Below are positions 21,309 to 32,217 of a DNA stretch of 46,743 bases, one piece after another; the first letter of the stretch is position 1, and each line of letters opens with the position of its first letter. The notes beneath the pieces were generated by a model. That model made no database searches, had not been told where the DNA came from, and was given only the letters and a program-made list of their open reading frames with translations. Origin of the DNA: Bacteroidales bacterium (GTDB lineage: Bacteria; Bacteroidota; Bacteroidia; Bacteroidales; JAIPAP01); contig JAIPAP010000014.1 of assembly GCA_021740045.1 (NCBI GenBank), positions 1 to 46,743 of the forward strand. Direction: 5' to 3'. The position numbers and the translations under genes were made by a program.

Positions 21309-23312
21309 ATGAAAACACAAATCACATATTTTATCATAACCGTATTTATTCTTGTGAGCACTAAAATGTATGCTCAGCAAGATCGTATTCCCGGAGAATT
21401 AATGATACAGCTAAAGCCTGATGTTTCCGGGCATCAGGCCATATCCTCACTCGAAAATGATTTTGAATCTTTTGAGCTTCAGGCAAAACGGTTGCTCTCT
21501 CAGCGGATGAATGTTTGGCTCTTTACACATGATAAGCAGGTAAATGCCTCGGAGTTACTTTCCATTGTTCGCAATCACGAGGCTGTAAGTCTTGCCCAGT
21601 TTAATCATTATGTTGAATTGAGGAAAAATCCGCTGTTGGATTCCATCCCCGATGATCCTGCTTTTGATGATTTATGGGGGCTTCATAACACCGGGCAGTT
21701 TGGGGGACTGGAAGATGCCGACATCGATGCTCCTGAGGCCTGGTCGAAAAACACGGGTGGGTATTCGGCACTGGGCGATACCATTGTTATGGCCATAGTA
21801 GATAATGGTACATCGATGACCCACGAAGATATCAGGCAAAATATCTGGATTAACCATCATGAAATACCCGGAAATGATATCGATGATGATGGAAATGGTT
21901 ACGTGGACGATGTCAACGGCTGGAATGCATACAATCATTCAGGTGATATACCCTCTGGTTATCATGGTACACATGTGGCCGGAATAACGTCAGCAAGAGG
22001 TAATAATGGAATAGGGGTTGCCGGTGTTAATTGGCATGCCCGGATCATGCCCATTGCAGCATCTTCACAAGCTGAGAGCGTGGTGGTTGAAGGCTATGGC
22101 TATGTGCTGGAAATGCGGACCTTGTATAATGAAACGGGAGGAGAACAAGGAGCGTTTGTGGTTGGTACCAATGCTTCTTTTGGGGTTGATTTTGGTGATC
22201 CCGAAGATTATCCCATCTGGGGAGCCATGTATGATTCATTGGGCATGCAGGGTGTTCTCAATGCCGCGGCCACTGCTAATGGTGGCTGGAATGTGGATGA
22301 GGTGGGTGATGTGCCCACGGCATTTGATTCGCCTTACCTGATTTCGGTCACCAATACCACAAACTGGGACCAGAAAAGTCAGAATGCAGCCTATGGCCGG
22401 ACAAGCATCGACCTGGGAGCGCCTGGAACCTACATAAAATCCACGGTGCCCGGGAATGATTATGATTTCCTTTCAGGCACTTCTATGGCTACACCCCACG
22501 TAACAGGGGCTTTTGGATTGCTTTTCTCTGCCGCCGATTCGGCCTTGATAGAGGCTTATCATCAATATCCCGACTCCATTGCGCTTATGATGAGGCATTA
22601 TCTTCTTTATAATATTGATCCGAATCCCACACTGGAAGGCATTACGACAAGCGGTGGACGATTGAACGTTAATAATGCCATAATGGCAATGGACTCACTT
22701 CCTGCCCACCCTCTCTTAACCACTCTTACTGACACTATAGCCGATACCCTCGCCCTTGCCGCAACCGATACCGTGAATTTGACGGTTAAAAATAGTGGTG
22801 GTGGAACCCTCAACTATAATGTTGCTATACCGGACACCATCTCCTGGCTTACAACTAATTTTGAACTGGGTACCATGTATGCAGGAGAAACGGATACCAT
22901 TTCCCTTGTCCTCTCTTCCCCAGACTTGCTTGAAGATCATTACCGGGGTATGGTTCATATTATTCATGAAGAAGATACCCTCACCGTCCCGGTTTATCTT
23001 ACCATTAACCGGTTTATTACCGGTGTTGAAGATGAAAGAGCATCAGGACAGGCTATTTCTCTGAAACCAAATCCTTTTAAATCTTCAATTCAGATTTCGA
23101 TTGAGTCAAATTCAATCAAGGCGACCAAAGTTGAAGTTTTTAATCAGATAGGGCAGAAGATCAAATTGATCCATAATGGAGTTATCAATGAATCAACCAA
23201 GCTTCGCTGGGATGGCAGGAATGATGGCGGTATCAGACAAAATCCGGGGGTTTATTTTCTTCAAATATCAACAGACCGGGATGTTCACACGCGGAAAGTG
23301 ATTATGCAGTAA
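21309..23312 (+). CDS. S8 (subtilisin-like) serine peptidase with T9SS sorting domain
   Basis: Catalytic motifs AIVDNGTSM, GYHGTHVAGI, SGTSMATPHVTG; C-term KVEVFNQIGQKIKL...VYFLQISTDRDVHTRKVIMQ. Confidence 0.92.
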   Translation: MKTQITYFIITVFILVSTKMYAQQDRIPGELMIQLKPDVSGHQAISSLENDFESFELQAKRLLSQRMNVWLFTHDKQVNASELLSIVRNHEAVSLAQFNHYVELRKNPLLDSIPDDPAFDDLWGLHNTGQFGGLEDADIDAPEAWSKNTGGYSALGDTIVMAIVDNGTSMTHEDIRQNIWINHHEIPGNDIDDDGNGYVDDVNGWNAYNHSGDIPSGYHGTHVAGITSARGNNGIGVAGVNWHARIMPIAASSQAESVVVEGYGYVLEMRTLYNETGGEQGAFVVGTNASFGVDFGDPEDYPIWGAMYDSLGMQGVLNAAATANGGWNVDEVGDVPTAFDSPYLISVTNTTNWDQKSQNAAYGRTSIDLGAPGTYIKSTVPGNDYDFLSGTSMATPHVTGAFGLLFSAADSALIEAYHQYPDSIALMMRHYLLYNIDPNPTLEGITTSGGRLNVNNAIMAMDSLPAHPLLTTLTDTIADTLALAATDTVNLTVKNSGGGTLNYNVAIPDTISWLTTNFELGTMYAGETDTISLVLSSPDLLEDHYRGMVHIIHEEDTLTVPVYLTINRFITGVEDERASGQAISLKPNPFKSSIQISIESNSIKATKVEVFNQIGQKIKLIHNGVINESTKLRWDGRNDGGIRQNPGVYFLQISTDRDVHTRKVIMQ

Positions 23313-23497
23313 CCGGAAGCTGGAAGCAGCATGGGAACTTAACCCATAAACAAATAAATATCATGCATATATAGGCCTGTCTCCCTATTTTCTTTATAAC
23401 CTATATGTTATTCTTCTTCTCTTTACCTTTGCCGGCCCGAATGGCACTTGATTAAATTCCGGGAAACATTGTTAACTGATAATTGTTTGTTGCAACT

Positions 23498-24679
23498 ATG
23501 GCAGAGGAAGAAAAGCAGAACAGGGTTAGTTTTTGGAAAGATCGTAATTTGCACATCATTTTCAGCATTACCTTGATGGCGGTGATGGGAGTATCGTCCA
23601 TTACTCCTGTTTTCCCTGATGTGAAAGATGCTTTCGGTATTTCGGAACAGCAGGTGGGATTGCTGATCACAGTATTTACTCTTCCCGGTATTGTTTTAAC
23701 TCCCCTGCTGGGAGTTTTGGCCGACCGTTACGGGCGCAAAACCATACTGGTACCATCGCTGTTGCTTTTTGGGGTAGCCGGAACAGCCTGTTTTTTCACT
23801 ACCGATTATACATGGTTGTTGTTCTTTCGCTTTTTGCAAGGCTCCGGGGCTGCTTCATTAGGTTCCCTCAATGGTACGCTCATTGGCGATATTTATCCCG
23901 ATGAACAACGGGCAACGGTGATGGGGTATAACGGGAGTGTATTAAGTATGGGAACCGCTTCTTATCCGGCAATAGGTGGCTTGCTTGCTCTTCTTGGATG
24001 GCATTTTCCTTTTGCCCTTCCGGTACTGGCTTTGCCCATTGCCTTTGTGGTGTTGTATAAACTCGATAACCCCGAGCCCCGCAACGGGCAGAATTTCATA
24101 GAATACCTTAAAAATGCCCTTAGTTATATCAACAACAAAACAGTGATCATTCTCTTTTTAAATTCTCTGATCACATTCATTATTCTTTTTGGTTCCTACC
24201 TTACTTATTTTCCATTTTTAATGGGGAATGATTTCCAGGCTGAATCCTGGGTTATTGGTGTGTTGATGTCGGTAACTTCGGTATCTACAGCCATTACATC
24301 ATCACAGCTTGGGCGTTTGACCGGTCACTTTGGTGAACGAAAACTGATCATCATAGGATTTCTGCTTTATACCATTTCTTTAATATTGATCCCACTGACG
24401 CCAAGCATCTGGCTGATGCCGATCCCCGTTTTGATCTTCGGGTTTGCCCAGGGAATCAACTTTCCCAGTGTAATTACTTTGCTGATGCGGATTTCGCCCA
24501 TGAATTACCGGGGCATCTTTATGTCGTTGAATGGAATGGTGCTGCGGATCGGTCAAACACTGGGGCCGCTACTGATGGGATTAACATTTGCCATATGGGG
24601 CATACAGGGCGCCTTCTGGGCCGGGGCTGCTTTAACGCTGATGATGTTCCTGTTTTTGGTCTTCCTGATCAGAAGATAA
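23498..24679 (+). CDS. MFS transporter
   Basis: ~12 TM helices, GVLADRYGRKTILVPSL motif; track ORF starts at upstream TTG 23483. Confidence 0.9.
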   Translation: MAEEEKQNRVSFWKDRNLHIIFSITLMAVMGVSSITPVFPDVKDAFGISEQQVGLLITVFTLPGIVLTPLLGVLADRYGRKTILVPSLLLFGVAGTACFFTTDYTWLLFFRFLQGSGAASLGSLNGTLIGDIYPDEQRATVMGYNGSVLSMGTASYPAIGGLLALLGWHFPFALPVLALPIAFVVLYKLDNPEPRNGQNFIEYLKNALSYINNKTVIILFLNSLITFIILFGSYLTYFPFLMGNDFQAESWVIGVLMSVTSVSTAITSSQLGRLTGHFGERKLIIIGFLLYTISLILIPLTPSIWLMPIPVLIFGFAQGINFPSVITLLMRISPMNYRGIFMSLNGMVLRIGQTLGPLLMGLTFAIWGIQGAFWAGAALTLMMFLFLVFLIRR

Positions 24680-24682
24680 AAA

Positions 24683-26011
24683 TTACCGTTCAATGGTCCT
24701 TGTCCACAATTCCTCTCCCTGTGTATCAAAAACAGTAATAATCAGCTTACGATCCTTACGCGGGCCTTTAACATCCACCATGCCGAAGTTACGCTCCATT
24801 ACCAAAGTTCCATCTACTTGCAAAGTGTTGGTTTCTTCATCGGCGGTGGTATGAGGCCCTGCTGTTAAGGATGAGAGGGTCAGATCCCAGATAGTGGGTT
24901 TGTTTTCCTTTTTCAAAATGCTTAATTCAGAATGATGACGGTCCCCGGTAAGGAAAACTACCCCTTGTATACCCTGTTCATAAATGAAGTCGATAATACG
25001 TTGCCGTTCTTTTTCAAACCCATAATTGCTATAGGTCTCTCCTTGTCCGGAAGTGTTAAGGAATTGACCACCCATCACCACAAATTTATAGGGGGAGCGG
25101 GAATAGGTTAAAGCGTCGAACAGCCATTGGAGTTGCTCTTCGCCAAGGATGGTTTTACCCGGTTCATTGCGGTAGTTGGGGGTTCGGTAAGTTCGGTTAT
25201 CCAACAGGAAGAAATCCATATCATTCCATTCAAAAAAAGTGATGGCACCTTCCATATCATCAATACCATAAGAAGGGTTAGCCCAAAAAAGCTTAAAGGC
25301 CTCGTAAGTATCCTCCTTGTTCCACCAGGAGCGGTTGCTGTTATTGGGTCCGTAGTCATGGTCGTCCCATATGGCATAGTGATGAACCGATGCCAATAAA
25401 GGTTGCAACTGTGGCGTAGCCCGGTCGTGGGTATAGCGGTGAAGGATGCCGGTCCGGGTGTTCCAGTCGGCTTCGCGCAAGTAAACATTATCACCCATCC
25501 AAAGCATAAAGTTGGGGTCTTTGCGAAGGATGCTCATAAAGATATCGTATCCGTTACCATAAGGCTCGCCGGGACGGTCGTATTCCTTTTCATTGAAGTA
25601 GGCACAGCTTCCGGCAGCAAAACGGAAATCAGGTGGATCGGTACGCCATTGCCAAAGGGTTTGGGTTTGGAATTCGGTTTTATACATGAATTCCATTTTC
25701 CGGTTGTTGATGTACAATTCATACCCATATTGATTACCGGGTTCTACCGAATCGGCAACCAGATGAGCCGTAAAAGCTTCTTTTCTGGAAGTGATCACCC
25801 GGTCGGTGGAATATTTCCGGTTAGGATTCTCCTGATCCCAATATACAATACGGGCTACTGCGGGAACTTTGGTCTGCACCCAAAGCATCACTTCCTGCAT
25901 TTCGGAATAGCCCACCATGGGGCCGGCATTCAGCAGCTCCTGCTGCGACAGCGGTTGCGATGATGCAGAAAGCATCATTGCCGTAAAGAGAATGATCAGT
26001 ATTGTTTTCAT
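24683..26011 (-). CDS. alkaline phosphatase D (PhoD)-like family protein
   Basis: FRFAAGSCAYFNE, MLWMGDNVYLREADW, YAIWDDHDYGPNNSN metallophosphoesterase motifs. Confidence 0.85.
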   Translation of the reverse strand: MKTILIILFTAMMLSASSQPLSQQELLNAGPMVGYSEMQEVMLWVQTKVPAVARIVYWDQENPNRKYSTDRVITSRKEAFTAHLVADSVEPGNQYGYELYINNRKMEFMYKTEFQTQTLWQWRTDPPDFRFAAGSCAYFNEKEYDRPGEPYGNGYDIFMSILRKDPNFMLWMGDNVYLREADWNTRTGILHRYTHDRATPQLQPLLASVHHYAIWDDHDYGPNNSNRSWWNKEDTYEAFKLFWANPSYGIDDMEGAITFFEWNDMDFFLLDNRTYRTPNYRNEPGKTILGEEQLQWLFDALTYSRSPYKFVVMGGQFLNTSGQGETYSNYGFEKERQRIIDFIYEQGIQGVVFLTGDRHHSELSILKKENKPTIWDLTLSSLTAGPHTTADEETNTLQVDGTLVMERNFGMVDVKGPRKDRKLIITVFDTQGEELWTRTIER

Positions 26012-26100
26012 TGCTTTTATGTTTTTATATCAGGATAACCTCTGCAGCTTCCCGTCATTGGACATAAGTCCTTTTATTATTTTATTTTTTTCTCCATACA

Positions 26101-26261
26101 CCATGCACCATGCACCATGCTCCATGCTCCATGCTCCATGCTCCACGCTCCACGCTCCATGCACCATGCACCATGCTTCGTTCGCTATGCTCCATGCTCT
26201 ATGCTCCATGCTCTATGCTCCATGCTCTATGCTCCATGCTCTATGCTCCATGCCCTATGCT
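26101..26261. repeat. heptamer tandem array, 23 units of CCATGCT and variants
   Basis: 161 bp = 23 x 7 with no phase slip (ccatgca/ccatgct/ctatgct/ccacgct). Confidence 0.95.
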
Positions 26262-26279
26262 TTCATGTTGATGTATGGT

Positions 26280-27509
26280 TTAATCATCATTCACCAGCAT
26301 CCCCTCAACCCTTTCCAGCTTACCATCCACCTGGGCGGGCTTTAAATCAAGCAAATGAGTGATCAACGGATAAAGGTCAACGTTTTCAAAAGTGGGGTGT
26401 ATGTGTTTTTTCCTGAAATCAGGGCCATAGGCATAAAAGATGGCGTGCATGTCTTTGTTGGTATTTTCATAGCCATGGGTGCCGCCGGTGTAATCATACG
26501 CTTCGCCAAAATTCACACTCCAGGCACTATCGGCCACTACTATCAAATCGAGTGTGCGCCGGTGGGTGCCGTAATTCAAATGATCAGGAACTTCGCCATG
26601 TTTCCAAACCTTGATGTGATCTACCTTTTTAAGCTCCAGGTAAACCGAATCCGTATATCCCTCTTTTGCTTCGAGCAGATACATCGGATTTCCACCCTGA
26701 ATTTCATCGAGCCAATCTTTGTTAACATGATTTTGCAGCTTGACCAGCCGTTGCGGTGAAATCGCCCCCATGCCATGATCGGAGGTAATAATTACATCCA
26801 CTTTATCCGATTTGGGCAGTTGATCCAGCTTATGCATAAAAACCCCGATCAGGCTGTCGAGGTGGGTGACCATATCGAGCGTTGCGTTTCCTGCAGGCCC
26901 ATGCCGGTGACCAATGGCATCGGGTTCATGCATGTACCAGGTGATCAGATGCGGACGCTTTTCAGCCGGTTTTTGCAGCCAGGCGATAACCGAATCGATA
27001 CGTTGCGCAAAGGGAAAATCATGTTGGTATCGTTTCCAGTAAGTAGGACGAATACTGTCGATCAAGACTTCGGAGCCTACCCAAAAATACGAGGCTGAGG
27101 TTATGCCTTGTTTTTCTGCTGTTACCCAAATGGGTTCGCCTTCATAAAAGGCTGGGTTATCACGGGCATCTGCCATACGGATGGCGTAATATTTATCCAT
27201 GGCCGGATCGTAAAAGCTGTTGTTTACAATCCCATGATGATCGGGGTGCAGGCCGGTGGCCATGGAATAATGGTTCGGAAACGTTTTAGTAGGAAATGAG
27301 GGCTTGAGTGATTGAGCTTTCACCCCCTGTTTTGCGATCTTATCCAGGTTGGGTGTTTGGGTCATTTCCGGGTAATCCCACCTGAAACCGTCAACCGAAA
27401 GCATAACCACGTATCGTTCCTGTTCTGCGTTTTGGTTATTGGAACCACAGGAACATGCAATTAGTACAATAAATATGGCCAGCGAAATGTGTATTACTTT
27501 ATCTTTCAT
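26280..27509 (-). CDS. alkaline phosphatase superfamily / NPP-type ectonucleotide pyrophosphatase/phosphodiesterase
   Basis: MLSVDGFRWDY...SFPTKTFPNHYSMATGLHPDHHGIVNN; DHGMGAI motif; lipoprotein-like N-terminus. Confidence 0.88.
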   Translation of the reverse strand: MKDKVIHISLAIFIVLIACSCGSNNQNAEQERYVVMLSVDGFRWDYPEMTQTPNLDKIAKQGVKAQSLKPSFPTKTFPNHYSMATGLHPDHHGIVNNSFYDPAMDKYYAIRMADARDNPAFYEGEPIWVTAEKQGITSASYFWVGSEVLIDSIRPTYWKRYQHDFPFAQRIDSVIAWLQKPAEKRPHLITWYMHEPDAIGHRHGPAGNATLDMVTHLDSLIGVFMHKLDQLPKSDKVDVIITSDHGMGAISPQRLVKLQNHVNKDWLDEIQGGNPMYLLEAKEGYTDSVYLELKKVDHIKVWKHGEVPDHLNYGTHRRTLDLIVVADSAWSVNFGEAYDYTGGTHGYENTNKDMHAIFYAYGPDFRKKHIHPTFENVDLYPLITHLLDLKPAQVDGKLERVEGMLVNDD

Positions 27510-27577
27510 CGTTTATAAAATTTCAGCACTTCAAAGTAAAGCAATTACTGTTAATTATGCATTGCTTCGTTCAAATG

Positions 27578-27606
27578 AAAAAGGCTGCCATGAAAGGCAG
27601 CCTTTT
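27578..27606 (-). terminator. intrinsic terminator
   Basis: aaaaaggctgcc atgaa aggcagcctttt. Confidence 0.75.
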
Positions 27607-27631
27607 GTATAAGTGGCAAATTGATTAATTT

Positions 27632-29560
27632 TTACTCTACAGGTGAAACAGGTACCGGCTCACCATCGCGGAAAAAGGTGTTATCTACCAGTTCGAACTG
27701 CGGAGGTGTACCTCCTTCGGCAGCTGCAACACAACGCATATTGGCCAACCAGGTGCTTCTGCTGTAATCGTTATTGAATGTTTCGAAGGTTACTTTGTAA
27801 TTTACCGTGATGCCGCTAACTTCAGGAACCGCCTCGGGGTATTTATTTTGAAGTAACAATTGCATAGCTTCAACCAATCGCCTGTGAATGATCTCCATAG
27901 CTTCGTCCTCACTGAGTCCTTCAAAGGTTTCAGGGTCATATTCAAGGCGTTCGCTTATCCGTATATCGAAGTTGCTGTAGTATGAATTGGCGCCTGAGTA
28001 AAACTCCCCGGTTCCGTAGCTGTCGATATATTTGGAGCCGTGCTTTTCTTTAACAGCATCAACAATGATTTGATAATCGGAGCTCGCCATAATAAAGGTT
28101 ACATCGGGGTTAAAAACCCAGTTTCCGCGACTTTCAGCCACCACAAATTGTTGGGTTACGGGTTGGATGTAATCATAGGCTGATGTCCATGTGCCGTCAT
28201 CCTGCTTAGTGTATTCCGAAGCAAGGGTAACACTACCTTCACCATTGTAATAATCATAAACAATAATTTTGCTTACGCCTTTCCCGGCCAGCGGGTACTT
28301 ATGGTTGAGCAGGAGGGGGATGTAATCGGCCGGTTTTTCATCCTCGGAGAAGTTATCATGCTCACCGGGGATTCCCATTTGGTCATAGTCGGACGGATTG
28401 AGGTAATAAGCATTCTCATCCTGTTCCCATTCGGAGCCATTGTAATAATAAAGCCTCTTTTTCGTGCTTAGGTCGCCAACCGAAACCGATGTGTGCCCGG
28501 GATCGCCAATGCTTACTTCACCTATTTCCCAGGTACTGGCGATAGAATCATTGGATGTATATTTGAAACACAGGCGAACAACATCACCACTGTAACTGCT
28601 TATGTCGATTTCACCGGAGTTAATAAAATTCCAATCGTTGCCCTCGGGCCATGTAAAGCCAAGATATTGAAGGCTTTGCCATTGTGTGTTGAGGGTGTCG
28701 TCTTCCCTGAAGTCTGTAGAGATCATTACATCCAACATATCAGAAGGTTCCGCCTCGTCAATATAGTTTACGGCATGACGGAAATGCAAGGTAACGTCTG
28801 ATTCTCCGGATAGGTCGATGGGCTCGGAGATAAGCCAATTTTCATTTTCAACCTGTCCATCGTCATAGCCCGACATGGTTACGCACCCATTGTCAAACTC
28901 TTCCCATTGCCAGTTTTGCGGTCCGGTTACACTAAAGTTATTAAACTGGCCGAGCCCCTCAGCCTGGTTCGAAAAACCTTCATAGAGAACAGTAGGGGGT
29001 GGGTTCGAATTACTTTCATCGTAAGTTACTACAACAAGGTCATCCTCTTCTTCATCATAAAATGTAGAATCGAGGATTGTGGGCAGATACAATGCTGCCG
29101 GATAATCCGGGAAGAAATATTTAGCGTCACCCACCTCGGCATTCACCAATGCATAATCCTCATCCGATAATTCATAGGGCACGGGATGGGCATAATAACC
29201 AAGTTCCTCGGGCATGTCCCCGTGATAATTAAAGGTGATATCAGCCTTTGATCCCGGGGCTGACGAAGGATAATTGATGTTCATGAAAAAGGGCACATAG
29301 TCAGCTGCCGATATGGAATCGGTAAAGAATTCATTGGCTGAAATGAATGCCGTATTTACCGAGTCATCTGGGTTTTTGTCAAAGGCTATATTGGAAATTG
29401 TGCTATAGTCATCGCTTGTTAAGGTGTGTTCTATAGTCTTCTTGTTTCCAATCTCAGCCTTATCGTAGTCTTTATAGATCTCTTCGTTGGGTTCACAGCC
29501 TGACAAAACCAATAAACCGGCAACGAAAAGCAGTGCGAATATTTTTTTATACTGTATCAT
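27632..29560 (-). CDS. lipoprotein with choice-of-anchor-J-like domain
   Basis: LVLSGCEPNEE lipobox; EGFSNQAEGLGQFNNFSVTGPQNWQWEEF...STWEIGEVSIG; downstream of TonB receptor. Confidence 0.75.
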   Translation of the reverse strand: MIQYKKIFALLFVAGLLVLSGCEPNEEIYKDYDKAEIGNKKTIEHTLTSDDYSTISNIAFDKNPDDSVNTAFISANEFFTDSISAADYVPFFMNINYPSSAPGSKADITFNYHGDMPEELGYYAHPVPYELSDEDYALVNAEVGDAKYFFPDYPAALYLPTILDSTFYDEEEDDLVVVTYDESNSNPPPTVLYEGFSNQAEGLGQFNNFSVTGPQNWQWEEFDNGCVTMSGYDDGQVENENWLISEPIDLSGESDVTLHFRHAVNYIDEAEPSDMLDVMISTDFREDDTLNTQWQSLQYLGFTWPEGNDWNFINSGEIDISSYSGDVVRLCFKYTSNDSIASTWEIGEVSIGDPGHTSVSVGDLSTKKRLYYYNGSEWEQDENAYYLNPSDYDQMGIPGEHDNFSEDEKPADYIPLLLNHKYPLAGKGVSKIIVYDYYNGEGSVTLASEYTKQDDGTWTSAYDYIQPVTQQFVVAESRGNWVFNPDVTFIMASSDYQIIVDAVKEKHGSKYIDSYGTGEFYSGANSYYSNFDIRISERLEYDPETFEGLSEDEAMEIIHRRLVEAMQLLLQNKYPEAVPEVSGITVNYKVTFETFNNDYSRSTWLANMRCVAAAEGGTPPQFELVDNTFFRDGEPVPVSPVE

Positions 29561-29580
29561 GATGCTGTTGATTTTTAAGA

Positions 29581-32217
29581 TTAAAAGTTAACTTTAAGGC
29601 TTATTCTCCATGTTCGGCCAAATCCATAAAATACCGGTGATGTAAAGGCATTATGCTGATCACCGTCGAGGGCGTCGGAGATGTATTCGGTATCGAGGAG
29701 ATTATCCACATTACCGATAATGGAGGCATCGAAACCGGCCAGGTCAAAGTTGTAACGGGCAAATATATCCACCAACTGGTAATCGGGCATATTCCAGGCA
29801 TCGACACCTTCCAGGTCTTCGGAGGTTCTGTTTTCAATGTCGAAATCGGCAAATAAGCGGTCGGCATGATAAAATGTTCCGCCCAGTTTAAAATCGTTAA
29901 ACACTTGCCAGTCGGCGCTTAATGATGCTGTTGTTTGGGCTGCATTACCCACGTGGATATCTTCGGCGTATATGGAAATGGTTTCCAGATAGTTTTGCTG
30001 ATCATCATATACATCGGCAATGAGGTTATCGGACCAGCGCCAGTCGCCAACTGATACCATTCCTTCTAAGGTAAGGTTCCTGGAGGGTTGATAGGTTGCT
30101 TCCAATTCAATACCCTGATGTATGGCATCGAGGCCGGTGAGGTTGGCTGTGTAATCGCCCAGTGAACGGGTAAGGGTTTTGTTGAGCCATTCGGTATGAT
30201 ACAGGGTAAGATCAACATCAATGTTTTGTTTAGTTAAGCCGTAACCCAGCTCAAATGAGAAGATGTTCTCATGCTTGGCGCCTTCGTTGATCTCGTTGGT
30301 ATAATTAAGAAATACATACCGGAAGAAGGGTGCACGGGTAAAATAACCGATGTTGACAAAAGCGTTGTGAAATTCGTTGATATTGTAATTGGCTCCTCCT
30401 TTAACGCTGTAATCAAGAAAGTTAGCCCAATTGGAGCTTTGCATGGGATCAGTATCTTTATAGGTAAAGTAATCCACACGACGATAACTTGTATTTACCC
30501 CCGAGAGGCTGAGAAATGCCGAATAGTTGCCTTCAACCAATTCAGCCTGTGCAAATAATCCTCCCCAGAGAACTTCACCGGTGTTGTAATAATTGATCTT
30601 ATCGCCTTCCTGAAGGGGTTTACCCGGTTCCCTGTTCACATTATTGGGAACAATTGAATCGCTAATAATTTCTTCATCCAGGTATTCATCGCCACCCATC
30701 AGGTCGGTTATTTCGGTGTAGTGATAACCCTTGTAATAGCGACCGTCAACACCGGCCGTAATGTTAATATTGTTGACCTTGGTATTTAAGCTCGACAGTA
30801 TCCCATACCAGTCGTGCCTGTTTACGGCCATACTCATAATTGCCTGCGAGCCATTATCCGATGCAGCATTGGCAGCAAATACGGCATCATAATCGAGTAA
30901 TCCGTCAGGCGTTAATTTGGTATTACCATAAGGTTCACCTGAAGGATACTCAAACTCGAGCCAGTGGTCCTGGGCTCCATCCACCCTGCGGCCACCACCA
31001 CTTGAAAATGATGAGTAAACAGCAGTCGATAAGCGTGTTTCATCATCAATGCTCCAATAGTGGTTTAAGGAGATTTGCGGTTTATGATATTCATTATAAG
31101 CATAACCCGTGTTGTATATTTCACCTTCGCGCATGCCATAATGTGAGCTATACTTGATGCCTTCTTCCTGATCACGGTAATCGTTTTGGAATTCCATCAG
31201 GTCGCCATCATCATTGATATAATCACCGATCATATGCATGGACCCGCGCTGGTTATGCCATTGCGGTGCCCCAAAAGCCGTGAGTGACAGGTGGTGGTTT
31301 TCATTGATCTTTTTGGAAACATTGGCAAAATAGGAATAAGCCCTGAAATTGGTGGCTTGCATGTAACCATCGCCATTTTCCATTGATCCGCTCAGGGTAA
31401 TGGCCCAGTCATTGTCCATCAGGCCCGTTGAAACGGTAAAACCGCGCTTGGTATATGCATCATTACCGGCGGCTACGTATACCGAACCACCCTTTGTAGC
31501 ATCGGTTGAATTGGTGATAATGTTAATGGTACCTCCCACAGATGAAATTGCCAGTTTGGAAGCTCCAAGACCACGTTGTACCTGTATGGTCCGGGTAACA
31601 TTGGAAAGACCGGCCCAGTTCGACCAGTATACCTGACCACTCTCCATGTCGTTAATCGGCACCCCGTTGATCAATACCCCTATGTTATCGGAATCGAAAC
31701 CACGGAGGTTAATACGGCTGTCGCCATATCCTCCGCCTTGTTTGGTAGCATAAACACTGGGGGTGGTTTTCATTAACTCAGGAAATTCCTTGGTGCTCAT
31801 CCTTTCTTCGATTTCCTGGGGCTTAATGGTAGAGATCGAAACAGGGGTTTGGCGGTCTTTTACATAGGATGAAACCACCTTAATTTCCTGAAGTCCAATA
31901 GCATTGGGGTCCAGTTTAACAGTACCGAGGATATTATTTCCTTCTTCAACTGTAATGTTCATTTCCTTTTTGATGTATCCCACATAGGAAAAAACCAATG
32001 TTTGATCACCTAAAGGTGCTTTAAAGGAAAACGTTCCATCCAAAGAAGCAGCCGCTCCCTTGGAAGTTCCTGCAACCTTTACGGTAGCACCAATAAGGGT
32101 CTCACCATTCTCGGCATCGACGATCTTGCCTTTGACGGTTTGAGCCATTGTGCTGTAACTCATTAATAATGATGCAACCAGCACAACTACAGCCATGATT
32201 CTGTTTGTTTTGATCAT
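29581..32217 (-). CDS. TonB-dependent receptor with carboxypeptidase-like regulatory domain
   Basis: VKGKIVDAENGETLIGATVKVAGTSKGAAASLDGTFSFKAP, plug RGFDSDNIGVLINGVPINDM, C-terminal barrel. Confidence 0.93.
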   Translation of the reverse strand: MIKTNRIMAVVVLVASLLMSYSTMAQTVKGKIVDAENGETLIGATVKVAGTSKGAAASLDGTFSFKAPLGDQTLVFSYVGYIKKEMNITVEEGNNILGTVKLDPNAIGLQEIKVVSSYVKDRQTPVSISTIKPQEIEERMSTKEFPELMKTTPSVYATKQGGGYGDSRINLRGFDSDNIGVLINGVPINDMESGQVYWSNWAGLSNVTRTIQVQRGLGASKLAISSVGGTINIITNSTDATKGGSVYVAAGNDAYTKRGFTVSTGLMDNDWAITLSGSMENGDGYMQATNFRAYSYFANVSKKINENHHLSLTAFGAPQWHNQRGSMHMIGDYINDDGDLMEFQNDYRDQEEGIKYSSHYGMREGEIYNTGYAYNEYHKPQISLNHYWSIDDETRLSTAVYSSFSSGGGRRVDGAQDHWLEFEYPSGEPYGNTKLTPDGLLDYDAVFAANAASDNGSQAIMSMAVNRHDWYGILSSLNTKVNNINITAGVDGRYYKGYHYTEITDLMGGDEYLDEEIISDSIVPNNVNREPGKPLQEGDKINYYNTGEVLWGGLFAQAELVEGNYSAFLSLSGVNTSYRRVDYFTYKDTDPMQSSNWANFLDYSVKGGANYNINEFHNAFVNIGYFTRAPFFRYVFLNYTNEINEGAKHENIFSFELGYGLTKQNIDVDLTLYHTEWLNKTLTRSLGDYTANLTGLDAIHQGIELEATYQPSRNLTLEGMVSVGDWRWSDNLIADVYDDQQNYLETISIYAEDIHVGNAAQTTASLSADWQVFNDFKLGGTFYHADRLFADFDIENRTSEDLEGVDAWNMPDYQLVDIFARYNFDLAGFDASIIGNVDNLLDTEYISDALDGDQHNAFTSPVFYGFGRTWRISLKVNF

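Noticed and set aside
25403-25963. 186-aa antisense ORF
   Set aside because: Opposite the PhoD-like gene; no coding signature.
26101-26261. CRISPR array
   Set aside because: Contiguous 7-bp units with no spacers, and no cas genes in the window; the same applies to the other arrays.
26117-26362. ORFs translating as MLHAPCSMLHAPC... (also 25917..26345 and 41650..41832)
   Set aside because: Purely the translation of the heptamer arrays; no protein evidence.
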